A DNA stretch of 64,000 bases from Oscillospiraceae bacterium. GTDB lineage: Bacteria > Bacillota > Clostridia > Oscillospirales > Oscillospiraceae. The notes beneath the pieces were generated by a model. The model searched no databases and had not been told where the DNA came from. It was given only the letters and a program-made list of their open reading frames with translations. Location of the stretch: the NCBI GenBank assembly GCA_017436785.1, contig JAFSCK010000146.1:1-64000 (forward strand), in the 5' to 3' direction. Shown here piece by piece: positions 25,639 through 34,330 of this stretch (positions are counted from its first letter, which is position 1; every line of letters begins with the position of its first letter). The position numbers and the translations under genes are program-made.

Positions 25639-27168
25639 ATGGCTGAATTTGTAAAGCTCCGGACAGAGGGTCTGGAGAAGCTTCGTGAAATGAATCCCCG
25701 CCTGATTTCCTATAATGTGGAAATGACTGAGGTCACCGGCGGCACCTTCTGGAAGGCCTATACTGATGCACAGGTTGACGGCACCGAGCAGGTTCCTCCC
25801 CCCGATCTGAGCAAGGGCATTGCAGCAATGCATCAGTGGTATGATCCTATCGATACCACCAATCCCCGTCTGATCAAGCTGGCAAAGGAACTGGGTTCCT
25901 GCTGGGTCCGCGTGTCCGGCACTTGGGCCACCCGTACCTATTATGATTTTGATGGCACCGGTATGCCAGAAGGATACTTCAACCACCTGCGTAAGGAGCA
26001 GTGGGTCAATCTGTGCAACTTTGTTAAGGCTGTGGGCGGCAAGCTGAAGATCTCCGTTGCCAACTGCGATGGCCTCCATGCTGCCAATGAGCCTTGGCAT
26101 CCCGAGCAGGCAGAGAAGATCTTTGCCCTGTCCAAGGAGTTGGGCTGCCCCATCGAGGCTGTGGAATTTGTCAATGAGCCCAACATGCTCCAGAATACCG
26201 GCTTCCCCAAGGGCTATACCGCCGCTGACTTCCGCCGGGATCAGGACATCTTCCACAAGTGGGTCCGGGAGAATTATCCCGAGTGCACCATCATTGGTCC
26301 CTCCGATACCGACCCCAACGCCATGACCGTGGATGCTTATGGCAACCGGCATCCTTGGGCCAGAGAAGCTGCCGACACCGCAGGCATCGCCGCCGCCCTG
26401 CCTTACTGCTCTACCGCGGATCTGATGGACGGCTGCACCGAGAAGCTGGATATCTTCTCCTATCACTATTATAACGGTGTTTCCGAGCGTATGGCCATCA
26501 TGATGCCCTCTGCCTTTACGCCTTATGAGGGCTGTATGAGCGAGGAATATCTGGGTGCCGCAGCCCATACCGGCCGCTGCTTCCTGACCTACCGTGACAA
26601 ATACGCCGAACCCAACGGAGAAATGTGGGTCACGGAGTCCGGCGATGCCGGCGCTGGCGGCCATACTTGGGCTTCCACCTATGCAGAAGTTGTCCGTACC
26701 CTTAATGAGATCGGCTCCTTCGCCACCGTGACCAACGGTGTTATTTTCCATAACACCCTGGCCTCCTCCGATTACGGCTGGCTGAAGCACGGCACCTTCG
26801 TGCCTCGTCCCAGCTACTTCTCCGTGCTGCTGTGGAAGCGGATCATGGGTGATACCTGCTATGCCTCCGGCGAAGCCATTCGTCCCGGTGCCCATGTCTA
26901 TGCCCATTCCCGCAAGGATGGCAAGGACGGCATCGCCTATCTGGTCATCAACAACTCTTGGGACGAGCCCACTACCGTGGAGCTGCCCAAGGAGGCAGAG
27001 GTCTATGCCCTCACCGGCAACGGCTCCATGCGCTCCCGTACCATGCTGCTGAATGGTAAGGAACTGGTTCTGGGTGAAAACGACGAGCTGCCCGCTCTGG
27101 ATGGCGTAACCGTTCCCGCAGGCACCATCGAAGTCGCCCCCGGCGGCTGCACCTTCATCGTGCTGTAA
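25639..27168 (+). CDS. GH79-like glycoside hydrolase, clan GH-A
   Basis: A 509-residue TIM-barrel glycosidase. The acid/base region reads AVEFVNEPNMLQ, the Asn-Glu-Pro of clan GH-A. The nucleophile region reads MWVTESGDAGAGG, close to the heparanase/beta-glucuronidase family GH79 pattern (G-E-T-S-x-x-x-G-G). A beta-sandwich domain (about 430-509) ends the protein, as in GH79. There is no signal peptide or membrane anchor, so it should act inside the cell on imported oligosaccharides, possibly uronic-acid-containing (inference). ATG 25639 has AAGGAG upstream; an ATG at 25606 lies too near the predicted transcript start. Confidence 0.78.
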   Translation: MAEFVKLRTEGLEKLREMNPRLISYNVEMTEVTGGTFWKAYTDAQVDGTEQVPPPDLSKGIAAMHQWYDPIDTTNPRLIKLAKELGSCWVRVSGTWATRTYYDFDGTGMPEGYFNHLRKEQWVNLCNFVKAVGGKLKISVANCDGLHAANEPWHPEQAEKIFALSKELGCPIEAVEFVNEPNMLQNTGFPKGYTAADFRRDQDIFHKWVRENYPECTIIGPSDTDPNAMTVDAYGNRHPWAREAADTAGIAAALPYCSTADLMDGCTEKLDIFSYHYYNGVSERMAIMMPSAFTPYEGCMSEEYLGAAAHTGRCFLTYRDKYAEPNGEMWVTESGDAGAGGHTWASTYAEVVRTLNEIGSFATVTNGVIFHNTLASSDYGWLKHGTFVPRPSYFSVLLWKRIMGDTCYASGEAIRPGAHVYAHSRKDGKDGIAYLVINNSWDEPTTVELPKEAEVYALTGNGSMRSRTMLLNGKELVLGENDELPALDGVTVPAGTIEVAPGGCTFIVL

Positions 27169-27182
27169 TTGCATACATAACC

Positions 27183-27216
27183 AAAGGACGTACCGTGAAA
27201 GCGGTACGTCCTTTTT
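27183..27216 (+). terminator. Terminator after the glycosidase
   Basis: A 13-bp stem AAAGGACGTACCG/CGGTACGTCCTTT (27183-27195 with 27202-27214) is followed by T5. Confidence 0.93.
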
Positions 27217-27231
27217 GCAGAACGGGGAACG

Positions 27232-27308
27232 GTAGGGTGGCTTGCCCTCAAGACGCCGTGATAAGGCAAAGACTGCGTTGCGGCGGGCTGAGGGCTGTCC
27301 ACGCTACA
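27232..27308. repeat. GTAGGG repeat, copy 3 (about 77-bp form)
   Basis: It begins GTAGGGTGGCTTGCCCTCAA and ends GGGCTGTCCACGCTACA. It is closely similar to the copy at 54556-54636, with shared GGCTTGCCCTCAAG and GGCGGGCTGAGGGC-type blocks. Confidence 0.75.
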
Positions 27309-27309
27309 G

Positions 27310-27522
27310 TTATTCTGTGATGTATTGAAATCTGGGTCCGTGGTAGTCGTCCTTTTCCACGATCTCATTCCACATGCTTGCAGGCCTGACCCACAGTCCA
27401 TGCGCACCGTATAGCGCCCGGTAGACCACCATAGGCTCCATGGTTTCCGAATGGTGGGCAATGCCGATGACCTCATAGAGGTTTCCTTTAAAATGCCGGT
27501 ACGTTCCAAGTTTGATTTCCAT
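27310..27522 (-). CDS. DUF1653 family protein
   Basis: A 70-residue soluble protein with the DUF1653 pattern: GTYRHFKGNLYEVIGIAHHSETMEPMVVY in two halves, then the closing WVRPASMWNEIVE. The family is widespread in bacteria and has no assigned function. The start at 27522 follows TTTGGAGGAA. The deacetylase-like gene ends 60 bases upstream on the same strand with a weak hairpin between, so co-transcription is possible. Confidence 0.85.
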   Translation of the reverse strand: MEIKLGTYRHFKGNLYEVIGIAHHSETMEPMVVYRALYGAHGLWVRPASMWNEIVEKDDYHGPRFQYITE

Positions 27523-27544
27523 ATGGTTCCTCCAAATATAGAAT

Positions 27545-27569
27545 GTGCGCCGGGAAATTCCCGGCGCAC
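27545..27569 (-). terminator. Hairpin after the 27583-29646 gene
   Basis: GTGCGCCGGGAA and its exact inverse pair with almost no loop. The U tract on the minus side is weak (ATTCTATATTT), so it may be a leaky terminator. Confidence 0.6.
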
Positions 27570-27582
27570 GATTTATTGCGTA

Positions 27583-29646
27583 TTAGCCGTTGGGCACATC
27601 GCCGCGGATGGCGGTGTCCAGAACTGCGGAGCAGTTGAACATGCCGGTGAACAGGCTGGGATTCCAAGCCATGGAGTTGCCGGTGACCATCAAACGGTTC
27701 TGTCGGACATAGGTCTGATTCACCGTGGTGGTGGCAGAGGTGGCATTGGTGGCGTTGGCGATGAAGAACCGGAAGCCTGCCTGATACATCACATCAAAGG
27801 AAGTGCCGGTGTAATCGGTCAGATTACTCTGCTGTGCGAAGACAAAGACGTTCATGGGACCGATAACGGAGGTAACTTCCTGCTCCCACTTGCCCATGTC
27901 GGCCTTAATGTTGTTGGCGTTCATGTCGGCGTATTTCTTGTTGGCGTAAGTATAGCTTGCCAGCGTGTAGCCCTTGGCCCGCAGAGCGTCGGCGATCTTC
28001 TTGGCACCAGCCACTTCCTGATCGTAGAAGCTCTGGCTCTTGCTTCCGATGTACTCGGTGTTGCAACGGTAGCCGAAGACACCTTCGTCACCGGTGACAG
28101 CCAGAATGGCTCGGGCACCCCGGTAGGAGAAGTCGGGATGTGCCTTGATGAAGTCCTCCAGAATGGGCACCAGATCATAGTTGCCCACCAGAGTCTGACC
28201 CTCTGCATTGACATACTCGGCCTTGATATCGCCATTGCCATCCAGAACCAGACGGCTTGCGAAGCCGTCGCCCTGTGCATCGGCCAGACCATCGTTGTTG
28301 CTGTCGATCATGTACTCGAAGTAGTTGACCATGGTCTCCGTGATCATCACAGGCTTCTTGTCTGCGGGCAGGTACATGGGAACGATCTCAAACTTCTCGT
28401 TGCCGTTGACATCGGTGGAGGAACCAACAAAGCTGTTGAAGTCCACCAGCACATAGCCGTTATCATACAGCTGCTGCAGGATCTTGGAGAACTCAGCGGT
28501 GGTGACGAAGTTGCGGTTGTACTTGCCGCCCAGCTCCGTATCCTTCTTAGCCCGGGCCATATCCTCGATCAGCACATGGAAAGACAGATTGGGGATGGTA
28601 GAGGGGTCCTGATGGGGGACCAGTGCGATCTGCTCATTGGCATACTCGGCACGCTTCTCGTTGAGTTCGGGGAAGTCATTCAGGTTGCCCAGAGAATCCA
28701 GCTTGTCGATGGCAGCCTGATAGTCATAGCCGGCAGCCAGACGCTCAGCCTCTGCGGCAACGATCAGTGCAGCCTGCTGCTGCTGTTCAGCGGCGCTGAT
28801 GGAGGATTGCAGACGGGATTCTTCGGCATCCTTGGCGATGCGGCGCTGCTCGATCACATTGGACAGAGAACCGATCAGGAAGGACAGCACCAGAACCAGA
28901 CAGACACAGGCGATGATGGGGGGCAGGTAGACCTCCTTGAAGACCTGCGCCTTGGTCTTTCTGCGGCGGCGGCGGGGGGCATCGGGATCCTGCACAGGAT
29001 CCTCGGGATTCTGCCAGTTTTTATCCAGCACAGGGGCGAAATACAGGTCGTAGAACTTGGTGAAGATGTTGGGGGTCTTCAGCTTGGGGAGCGTGATCTT
29101 GGGGAGGGTGACTTTGGGCATCTGGAACTGCTTGCGGGGCTTCTTTACAGGCTCCTCGTCGTCCTCGTCCTCGTCATCCTCGTCAAATTCGTAGACCTCT
29201 TCCTCAGATTCTTCCTCGTAGGCCTCTTCGTCCTCGTATTCGGTTTCCTCTTCGTAGGCAGGCTGCTCCAGCAGCTCCTCGTCTTCGGTGTATTCCATGT
29301 TTTCGTCCATAGCAATCTCCTCAGGTTCGGTTTCCTCAGGCAGCTCCGTCTCCTCTTCCTCGGGAAGGACTTCGTCAACGAAAGTCTCCTGATCCTCTTC
29401 TTCCTCCTCGCTGCCCATGTTCAGGAAATCATCAAAGCTCATTTCCTCATCCAGATCAAAATCATCGGTATCGGCAGCGTCATCCTCTTCCACAGGGTCC
29501 ATACGGCGGGTCAGGCCCAGCTCCTCGTCAGAAAAGGTGTTCAAATCCATATTTTTATCATAATCTTCGGTTCCAAGGAAAGACTTGGGGTCGAAGCCGA
29601 ATTCTTCGTCAAAATCAAATTCGATATCGAAATCTTTTTTGCCCAT
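27583..29646 (-). CDS. Single-pass membrane protein with long acidic cytoplasmic tail and possible polysaccharide-deacetylase-like domain
   Basis: A 687-residue protein. Residues 1-165 are extremely acidic (runs such as EEEEED and DEDDEDEDD). A basic stretch follows (RRRRRK, 225-230), then one membrane helix at about 241-262. Outside the cell a short coiled coil (about 264-300) leads to a domain of about 370 residues. Its layout, including FHVLIEDMARAKKD, the repeat-like DSNNDGLADAQGDG calcium-type loop and SFYDQEVAGAKKIADALRAKGY, recalls NodB-type polysaccharide deacetylases, but I cannot place a full catalytic His/Asp set. Start 29646. Expected to act on the wall or an attached glycan. Confidence 0.62.
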   Translation of the reverse strand: MGKKDFDIEFDFDEEFGFDPKSFLGTEDYDKNMDLNTFSDEELGLTRRMDPVEEDDAADTDDFDLDEEMSFDDFLNMGSEEEEEDQETFVDEVLPEEEETELPEETEPEEIAMDENMEYTEDEELLEQPAYEEETEYEDEEAYEEESEEEVYEFDEDDEDEDDEEPVKKPRKQFQMPKVTLPKITLPKLKTPNIFTKFYDLYFAPVLDKNWQNPEDPVQDPDAPRRRRRKTKAQVFKEVYLPPIIACVCLVLVLSFLIGSLSNVIEQRRIAKDAEESRLQSSISAAEQQQQAALIVAAEAERLAAGYDYQAAIDKLDSLGNLNDFPELNEKRAEYANEQIALVPHQDPSTIPNLSFHVLIEDMARAKKDTELGGKYNRNFVTTAEFSKILQQLYDNGYVLVDFNSFVGSSTDVNGNEKFEIVPMYLPADKKPVMITETMVNYFEYMIDSNNDGLADAQGDGFASRLVLDGNGDIKAEYVNAEGQTLVGNYDLVPILEDFIKAHPDFSYRGARAILAVTGDEGVFGYRCNTEYIGSKSQSFYDQEVAGAKKIADALRAKGYTLASYTYANKKYADMNANNIKADMGKWEQEVTSVIGPMNVFVFAQQSNLTDYTGTSFDVMYQAGFRFFIANATNATSATTTVNQTYVRQNRLMVTGNSMAWNPSLFTGMFNCSAVLDTAIRGDVPNG

Positions 29647-29741
29647 TGATATATCCCTACCTTTTTATGGTATAGTCAATGATATTCTATCATTGCCCAG
29701 AGAAAAAAGCAAGAACAATTGACATAAAAATTGGGCTAAGC

Positions 29742-29775
29742 AAAAAAAGCTTCCGCCGCAGTGGCTGCGGCGGAA
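29742..29775 (-). terminator. Terminator of the HTH/LiaF-like gene
   Basis: An 11-bp stem (29751-29761 with 29765-29775, TTCCGCCGCAG) has an A7 tract on its plus-strand left side, a U run on the minus transcript. Confidence 0.9.
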
Positions 29776-29783
29776 TGCAGTCA

Positions 29784-30806
29784 TCAAATGTGCCGAAGGG
29801 TGATCTGACCAAAGTTGACGTCGCAGGAAAGGGTCAGAAGGCTTTTTGCTGCGGCGTCTGCCATTCCTTTTTCTTCCACATTGCCAAAGGCAGCAGAGGG
29901 GAGGACCTTTGTCTGAAATTTTTTAGGTACCAGTACGGTAAGCTGTCCGAAAGAGCAGCTTAGCTCCACATGACAGTCTTCTGCAATTTCTTCACAGGCG
30001 CTTAAATCTACGGTCATTTGTCCAAAGCTGACATCTCCCGTACCGCCGGACAGCCGGGGAAGGCGGATCAGATAATCGTTTTCCCCAAAGTAGGTCTCGC
30101 AGGAAAAGGTATCTCCCTCCAACTGCAGGTCATTGCGGACATTTTTTCCGTTATGGGAAATATGCAGCCCTTTTCCGCTGGGCTTGCGCAGGGCATCCAG
30201 CAGCAGGCCCACACCGAACATCAGCAGGACAATGGGGAAGATCAGTCCTGTCAGCTTGTCTTCCCGCAGCAGACCGCCCCGCTGCAGCAGGAAGTACCCG
30301 CCAAAGAAGACACAGCCAAACCGGAACACAGAAAACCTGCGCAGCAGTCCTGATATGCCGAATACCAGCAGTCCCGAGGTCCAGAGCAAATCCCACAGGG
30401 TATAGCTAAAACTTGGGGTTGGCCAGTGAAAGTGGGAAGCCATTAAAATGCCGCTGATCAAAAGTATCCAGCAGGCAAAGGCAATGCTGCTTCTGCGCCC
30501 GCCGCCCAAATGGATCTGAAAGCCGTCCTTTTCAATGTGCAGCCCCTCCGGCTCGTTTTCTTCCGGGGATTCTGTGATAACCTCTCCTGTATATACCGTC
30601 TGCTTTTCCACACCCAGCAGGGCATCGGTGGTGATGCCGAAAATCTCCGCCAGCTTCGGAAGTATGGTAATATCGGGACAACTCTGGTCATTTTCCCATT
30701 TGCTGACGGCCTGCGCGGTCACGCCCAGTCTTTCTGCCAGCGCATCCTGCGTCAGTCCCAGCCTTTTGCGGTTCACGGAGATCCGCTTTCCCAAGGTTTC
30801 TTCCAT
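29784..30806 (-). CDS. Membrane-bound XRE-type regulator with LiaF-like C-terminal domain
   Basis: A 340-residue protein. Residues 5-65 form an XRE/Cro-type helix-turn-helix (TQDALAERLGVTAQAVSKWE). Four membrane helices follow at about 107-124, 136-154, 160-176 and 186-204. The C-terminus (about 225-340) has the repeating FGQ/FGN beta pattern (VSFGQMTVDLS, CSFGQLTVLVP, AAFGNVEEK, VNFGQITL) of LiaF-type 'cell wall-active antibiotics response' domains. With four helices both ends should be cytoplasmic. AAAAGGAGG precedes the start at 30806. It probably reports membrane or wall stress to a promoter nearby (inference). Confidence 0.85.
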   Translation of the reverse strand: MEETLGKRISVNRKRLGLTQDALAERLGVTAQAVSKWENDQSCPDITILPKLAEIFGITTDALLGVEKQTVYTGEVITESPEENEPEGLHIEKDGFQIHLGGGRRSSIAFACWILLISGILMASHFHWPTPSFSYTLWDLLWTSGLLVFGISGLLRRFSVFRFGCVFFGGYFLLQRGGLLREDKLTGLIFPIVLLMFGVGLLLDALRKPSGKGLHISHNGKNVRNDLQLEGDTFSCETYFGENDYLIRLPRLSGGTGDVSFGQMTVDLSACEEIAEDCHVELSCSFGQLTVLVPKKFQTKVLPSAAFGNVEEKGMADAAAKSLLTLSCDVNFGQITLRHI

Positions 30807-30920
30807 TGAGAATACCTCCTTTTAAAATGTAATGGATCCCAGATATCTGATGGGTCTATCATGCCATAAAACGGCAAAAAAAGCTATCAAATATTCGTTA
30901 AGACGGCGGCAAAATTGATT

Positions 30921-30955
30921 CAACCAGCCGTTGACCGCCCATCAACCGGTGGTTG
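30921..30955. promoter_or_regulatory. Imperfect palindrome in the divergent region
   Basis: CAACCAGCCGTTGA and TCAACCGGTGGTTG are near-inverse 14-base arms 7 bases apart. They lie between the HTH regulator and the glycosylphosphotransferase and just upstream of the latter's promoter, so this could be an operator. Confidence 0.35.
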
Positions 30956-30978
30956 TATGCAAAAAAGATGGGTTTCTC

Positions 30979-31007
30979 TTGCAATGTTTCCGGAATTGTG
31001 GTAATAT
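30979..31007 (+). promoter_or_regulatory. Promoter of the glycosylphosphotransferase gene
   Basis: TTGCAA at 30979-30984 and TAATAT at 31002-31007 have a 17-base spacer. Confidence 0.6.
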
Positions 31008-31059
31008 TTATAAAATATGTCCTAATGTCGATACAAAGAAAAGGATGTGCTGAAAGACC

Positions 31060-32454
31060 ATGAAAAAACTGAGCCGCGGCGCTTATGAGGATACCAAGGG
31101 CTTGCTTCGGGTGGCGGAAACGCTGCTGGAGGTGGCAGTCCTGACGGTGCTCTACTATATCGTCTTCCGCAGGGGCTACGAGCTGCCCTACTTTGAATAT
31201 AAGGGTAAGTATGTGCTGATGGGCATTTACGGCATTTTGCTCTATGCCTTCTTCCAGAACTCCGAATGCACCATGTTCGGCCAGCTTCACCGGATGGACC
31301 TGATGATCGGACAGATCATTTCCCTGTGCATCGTGAATTTTGTCACCTATTTTCAGGTCTGCCTCATTGCCAATACCATGCTGACCCCGGCACCGATGCT
31401 GATGCTGACGGTGGTGGAATTTGCGGTGGCCATTGCCATGATCTTCCTGTTCACCACCGTGTATCATAAGCTGTATGCCCCCCATGATATGCTTCTGATC
31501 TACGGTCATAAGCGGGGCGTGGAGCTGAAGATCAAGATGGACTCCCGGAAGGATAAGTATAACATTTCCAAGCTGATCTGTGTGGAGGAGGGCTATGAGG
31601 CCATCATTAACGAGATTCCCAAGTATGATGCGGTGATCCTCAACGATGTGCCGGCCCAGCTGCGCAACGACATTCTGAAATTCTGCTACCAGTACCGCGT
31701 CCGAACCTATGTGGCCCCCAAGCTGACGGATGTGATGCTCCGAGGTGCCCGGAATATTACCCTGTTCGATACCCCTCTGCTGCTGGTAAAGGGCACCGGT
31801 CTGACCCCTGCCCAGCGGGTTGCCAAGCGGACCATGGACATTCTGCTGGGCTCCATCGCGCTGCTGATCGCATCTCCCTTCATGGCAGTGGTGGCAGTGG
31901 CCATCAAGCTGGAGGACGGCGGTCCCGTCTTCTTCAAGCAGAAGCGCATGACCCGTGGCGGCCGGGAATTTGACATTCTCAAGTTCCGCAGCATGATCGT
32001 GGACGCGGAGAAGTATTCCGGTGCCGTGCTGGCGGCAGGAGATGATCCCCGGATCACCAAGGTGGGCAAGATCATCCGGGCCACCCGTCTGGACGAGCTG
32101 CCCCAGATCATCAACATCGTCAAGGGCGATATGAGCATCGTGGGTCCCCGCCCGGAGCGGAAGGTCATTGCCGACGAATACTGCAAGGAGATCCCGGAGT
32201 TTGCCTACCGTTTAAAGGTCCGGGGAGGCCTGACGGGTTACGCCCAGATCTACGGCAAGTATAACACCAGCGCTTACGATAAGCTTCGTCTGGACCTGAT
32301 GTATATCGAAAACTATTCCCTGCTTTTGGATATCAAGCTCATCATCCTGACCCTGCGGATCATTTTCAGCAAGGACAGCACCGAGGGTATTGACGTGGCA
32401 AAGGAAAACCAGAAAAAGGCAGAGCAGCTGCTGAAGGATCTGGAAAATGAATAG
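31060..32454 (+). CDS. Polyprenyl glycosylphosphotransferase (exopolysaccharide initiating enzyme)
   Basis: A 464-residue membrane enzyme of the bacterial sugar transferase family, which links a sugar phosphate to undecaprenyl phosphate. The N-terminal half has about four membrane helices (from about residue 20 to 135) and a Rossmann-like region. A fifth hydrophobic segment at about 268-290 precedes the catalytic domain: GGPVFFKQKRMTRGGREF, ILKFRSM, TRLDELPQIINIVKGDMSIVGPRP and GGLTGYAQIYGKYNTSAYDK. It stands apart from the capsule locus, which has its own short initiating enzyme at 50728. Start ATG 31060. The sugar is not evident. Confidence 0.9.
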   Translation: MKKLSRGAYEDTKGLLRVAETLLEVAVLTVLYYIVFRRGYELPYFEYKGKYVLMGIYGILLYAFFQNSECTMFGQLHRMDLMIGQIISLCIVNFVTYFQVCLIANTMLTPAPMLMLTVVEFAVAIAMIFLFTTVYHKLYAPHDMLLIYGHKRGVELKIKMDSRKDKYNISKLICVEEGYEAIINEIPKYDAVILNDVPAQLRNDILKFCYQYRVRTYVAPKLTDVMLRGARNITLFDTPLLLVKGTGLTPAQRVAKRTMDILLGSIALLIASPFMAVVAVAIKLEDGGPVFFKQKRMTRGGREFDILKFRSMIVDAEKYSGAVLAAGDDPRITKVGKIIRATRLDELPQIINIVKGDMSIVGPRPERKVIADEYCKEIPEFAYRLKVRGGLTGYAQIYGKYNTSAYDKLRLDLMYIENYSLLLDIKLIILTLRIIFSKDSTEGIDVAKENQKKAEQLLKDLENE

Positions 32455-32461
32455 AATACAG

Positions 32462-32495
32462 AGCAGGCGGTTCAAATTTTGAACTGCCTGCTTTT
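32462..32495 (+). terminator. Terminator after the glycosylphosphotransferase
   Basis: A 15-bp stem with one G-U pair (32462-32476 with 32478-32492) is followed by TTTTC. Confidence 0.85.
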
Positions 32496-32501
32496 CTGTT
32501 T

Positions 32502-32597
32502 GTAGGGGACGGCGTCCTCGACGTCCCGTGCAGTACGCAACCAAAAATATGCAAATGTAGCAGCTGCATTACGGGGTGTCCGGAGGCCACCCCCTAC
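32502..32597. repeat. GTAGGG repeat, copy 4
   Basis: It begins GTAGGGGACGGCGTCCTCGA and ends GGCCACCCCCTAC. GACGGCGTCCTCGACGTC-type text is shared with the copy at 40099. Confidence 0.7.
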
Positions 32598-32652
32598 GAT
32601 TATCATACACCCTGTCCAACCATAAACTTTTTGTAAAGAAACGGGATAAATC

Positions 32653-32681
32653 TGGAAAAAGATATCGATATCCTATATAAT
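32653..32681 (+). promoter_or_regulatory. Probable promoter of the cardiolipin synthase gene
   Basis: TATAAT at 32676-32681 is perfect. TGGAAA at 32653-32658, 17 bases upstream, is a weak -35. Confidence 0.55.
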
Positions 32682-32709
32682 AAAAGCAAAGAGAAGGAGT
32701 GTGGTCATC

Positions 32710-34248
32710 ATGAAAAAGCCGGAGCACAAGCCCAGCGGCAACAGCGTTATGCGGATGGTATTTGTTGGCATTTCGCTGGTCATGCAGGTGGGTTGGATCT
32801 TGGTGCGGGTGCAGTGGCTAAACGATTATTCTGAGCTGATCTCCGGCATTACGGGACTGCTGGCCATTACCGTGGTGCTGTATCTCAACAGCAAGAACAC
32901 CAACGCCGCCATGAAGATGCCTTGGATCATGCTGATCCTTGCGGTGCCGCTTCTGGGATTAAGCCTGTACCTTCTGTTTGAAATTTTGGGTGATCCCGGC
33001 GTAAGCAAACGTCTTCGGAAAGACCGGGAGCGCAAATCAGGAGATGCTCCGGAGCAGGCACTCCGGGCCTTTTCCCATTTGGAAGCGCATGACTTAAGCG
33101 CCGCCAACCAGAGCCGCTACCTGTGGCACCGGGCGGGCTATCCTGTATATGAGAATACCACCGTTCGCTATTTCCCTGAGGGAAAGCTGGCGCTGGAAGC
33201 CATGAAGCGGGATCTGGAAAAGGCGGAGCACTTCATTTTTATGGAGTATTTTATTGTAGAGGACGAATCCTCCTTTCGAGAATTGGAAGAAATTCTGGTA
33301 CGCAAGGCAAAGCAGGGGGTGGAGGTCCGGCTGATGTATGACGATATCGGCAGCGTGGGCAAGGTGAATATGCTTTTTGCTAAGCGGCTGAACGAAAAAG
33401 GTATCCGCTGCGTGCCCTTTAACCCGGCCTTGCCGATCCTGAACCTGTTTATGAACCACCGGGATCACCGGAAGATCACCGTCATTGACGGCAGGGTGGG
33501 CTTTACCGGGGGCTACAATCTGGCGGACGAATACTTTGACCGTGCCCATCCCTACGGACAGTGGAAGGATACCGGCATCCGTCTGGAGGGTGAAGCGGTG
33601 CGAAGCCTGACGGAGACTTTTCTGGAACTGTGGAGCGTGCAGGTCAAGAACCGGGAAGATTCCCGAAACTATTTGGACAGATCCCACAGCGTTCCCGCCC
33701 GGGGCTTTGTCCAGCCTTTTGCGGATAACCCGCTGGACGAGGAACGGGTGGCGGAAAATGTTTACCTGAATCTCATTCATCAGGCCCAGAAGACCCTTTA
33801 TTTTATGACCCCCTATCTGATCATCACCGACGAAATGAGCCACGCTTTAAGTTTGGCAGCCATGCGGGGCGTGGATGTACGGATCATTACTCCCGGAATC
33901 CCGGATAAGAAGACGGTCTATGCCGTGACCCGGTCCTACTATAGCGGCCTTGTCCGCAACGGTGTCCGCATTTATGAGTATACCCCCGGCTTCTGCCATG
34001 CCAAGCAGTGCATCTGCGACGGAAAGATCGTATCCATTGGCACCTCTAATTTGGACTACCGCAGTCTGTACCACCACTTTGAGAACAATGTGCTGCTCAT
34101 TGGCTGCGAGGCGGTACAGGACATCGCAGCAGATTTTGTCTCCACCTTCACCCAGTGCCGGGAGGTGACGGAGCAATACCGTGCCACCCGCGGAAAAGCC
34201 ATGGGGACATGGCAGTATATCCTCCGCCTGTTTGCTCCGCTGATGTAG
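32710..34248 (+). CDS. cls: Cardiolipin synthase
   Basis: A 512-residue membrane phospholipase-D-type enzyme that makes cardiolipin from two phosphatidylglycerols. Two to three N-terminal membrane helices are followed by two HKD motifs, NHRDHRKITVIDG and FCHAKQCICDG, each with the trailing Gly-rich context (GFTGGYNLADEY; SIGTSNLDYRS). The length matches bacterial Cls. AAGGAG at 32693-32698 favours ATG 32710 over an in-frame GTG at 32701. It appears monocistronic, with a palindrome and terminator downstream. Confidence 0.93.
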   Translation: MKKPEHKPSGNSVMRMVFVGISLVMQVGWILVRVQWLNDYSELISGITGLLAITVVLYLNSKNTNAAMKMPWIMLILAVPLLGLSLYLLFEILGDPGVSKRLRKDRERKSGDAPEQALRAFSHLEAHDLSAANQSRYLWHRAGYPVYENTTVRYFPEGKLALEAMKRDLEKAEHFIFMEYFIVEDESSFRELEEILVRKAKQGVEVRLMYDDIGSVGKVNMLFAKRLNEKGIRCVPFNPALPILNLFMNHRDHRKITVIDGRVGFTGGYNLADEYFDRAHPYGQWKDTGIRLEGEAVRSLTETFLELWSVQVKNREDSRNYLDRSHSVPARGFVQPFADNPLDEERVAENVYLNLIHQAQKTLYFMTPYLIITDEMSHALSLAAMRGVDVRIITPGIPDKKTVYAVTRSYYSGLVRNGVRIYEYTPGFCHAKQCICDGKIVSIGTSNLDYRSLYHHFENNVLLIGCEAVQDIAADFVSTFTQCREVTEQYRATRGKAMGTWQYILRLFAPLM

Positions 34249-34259
34249 AAAATCACTTT

Positions 34260-34287
34260 GTAGGGGCGATTCGTGAATCGTCCCTAC
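34260..34287. repeat. GTAGGG palindrome, copy 5 (minimal form)
   Basis: The 28-base unit begins GTAGGGGCGATTCGTGAATC and ends CCCTAC, an almost perfect palindrome. It is the shortest complete copy in the window and is similar in text to both ends of copy 2. Confidence 0.8.
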
Positions 34288-34294
34288 GGTCAGG

Positions 34295-34330
34295 GCCTGC
34301 CTCCTTTGGGAAGCAGGCTCTTTTCTTTTT
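34295..34330 (+). terminator. Terminator after cardiolipin synthase
   Basis: GCCTGC/GCAGGC with an inner TCC/GGA helix is followed by a long T-rich tract (CTTTTCTTTTTT). Confidence 0.8.

Noticed and set aside
27451..29649. 732-codon plus-strand frame opposite the acidic-tailed membrane protein
   Set aside because: It arises because the acidic codons of the minus-strand gene read as hydrophobic codons on the other strand. The Val/Leu-rich end is an artefact of GAG/GAA repeats.
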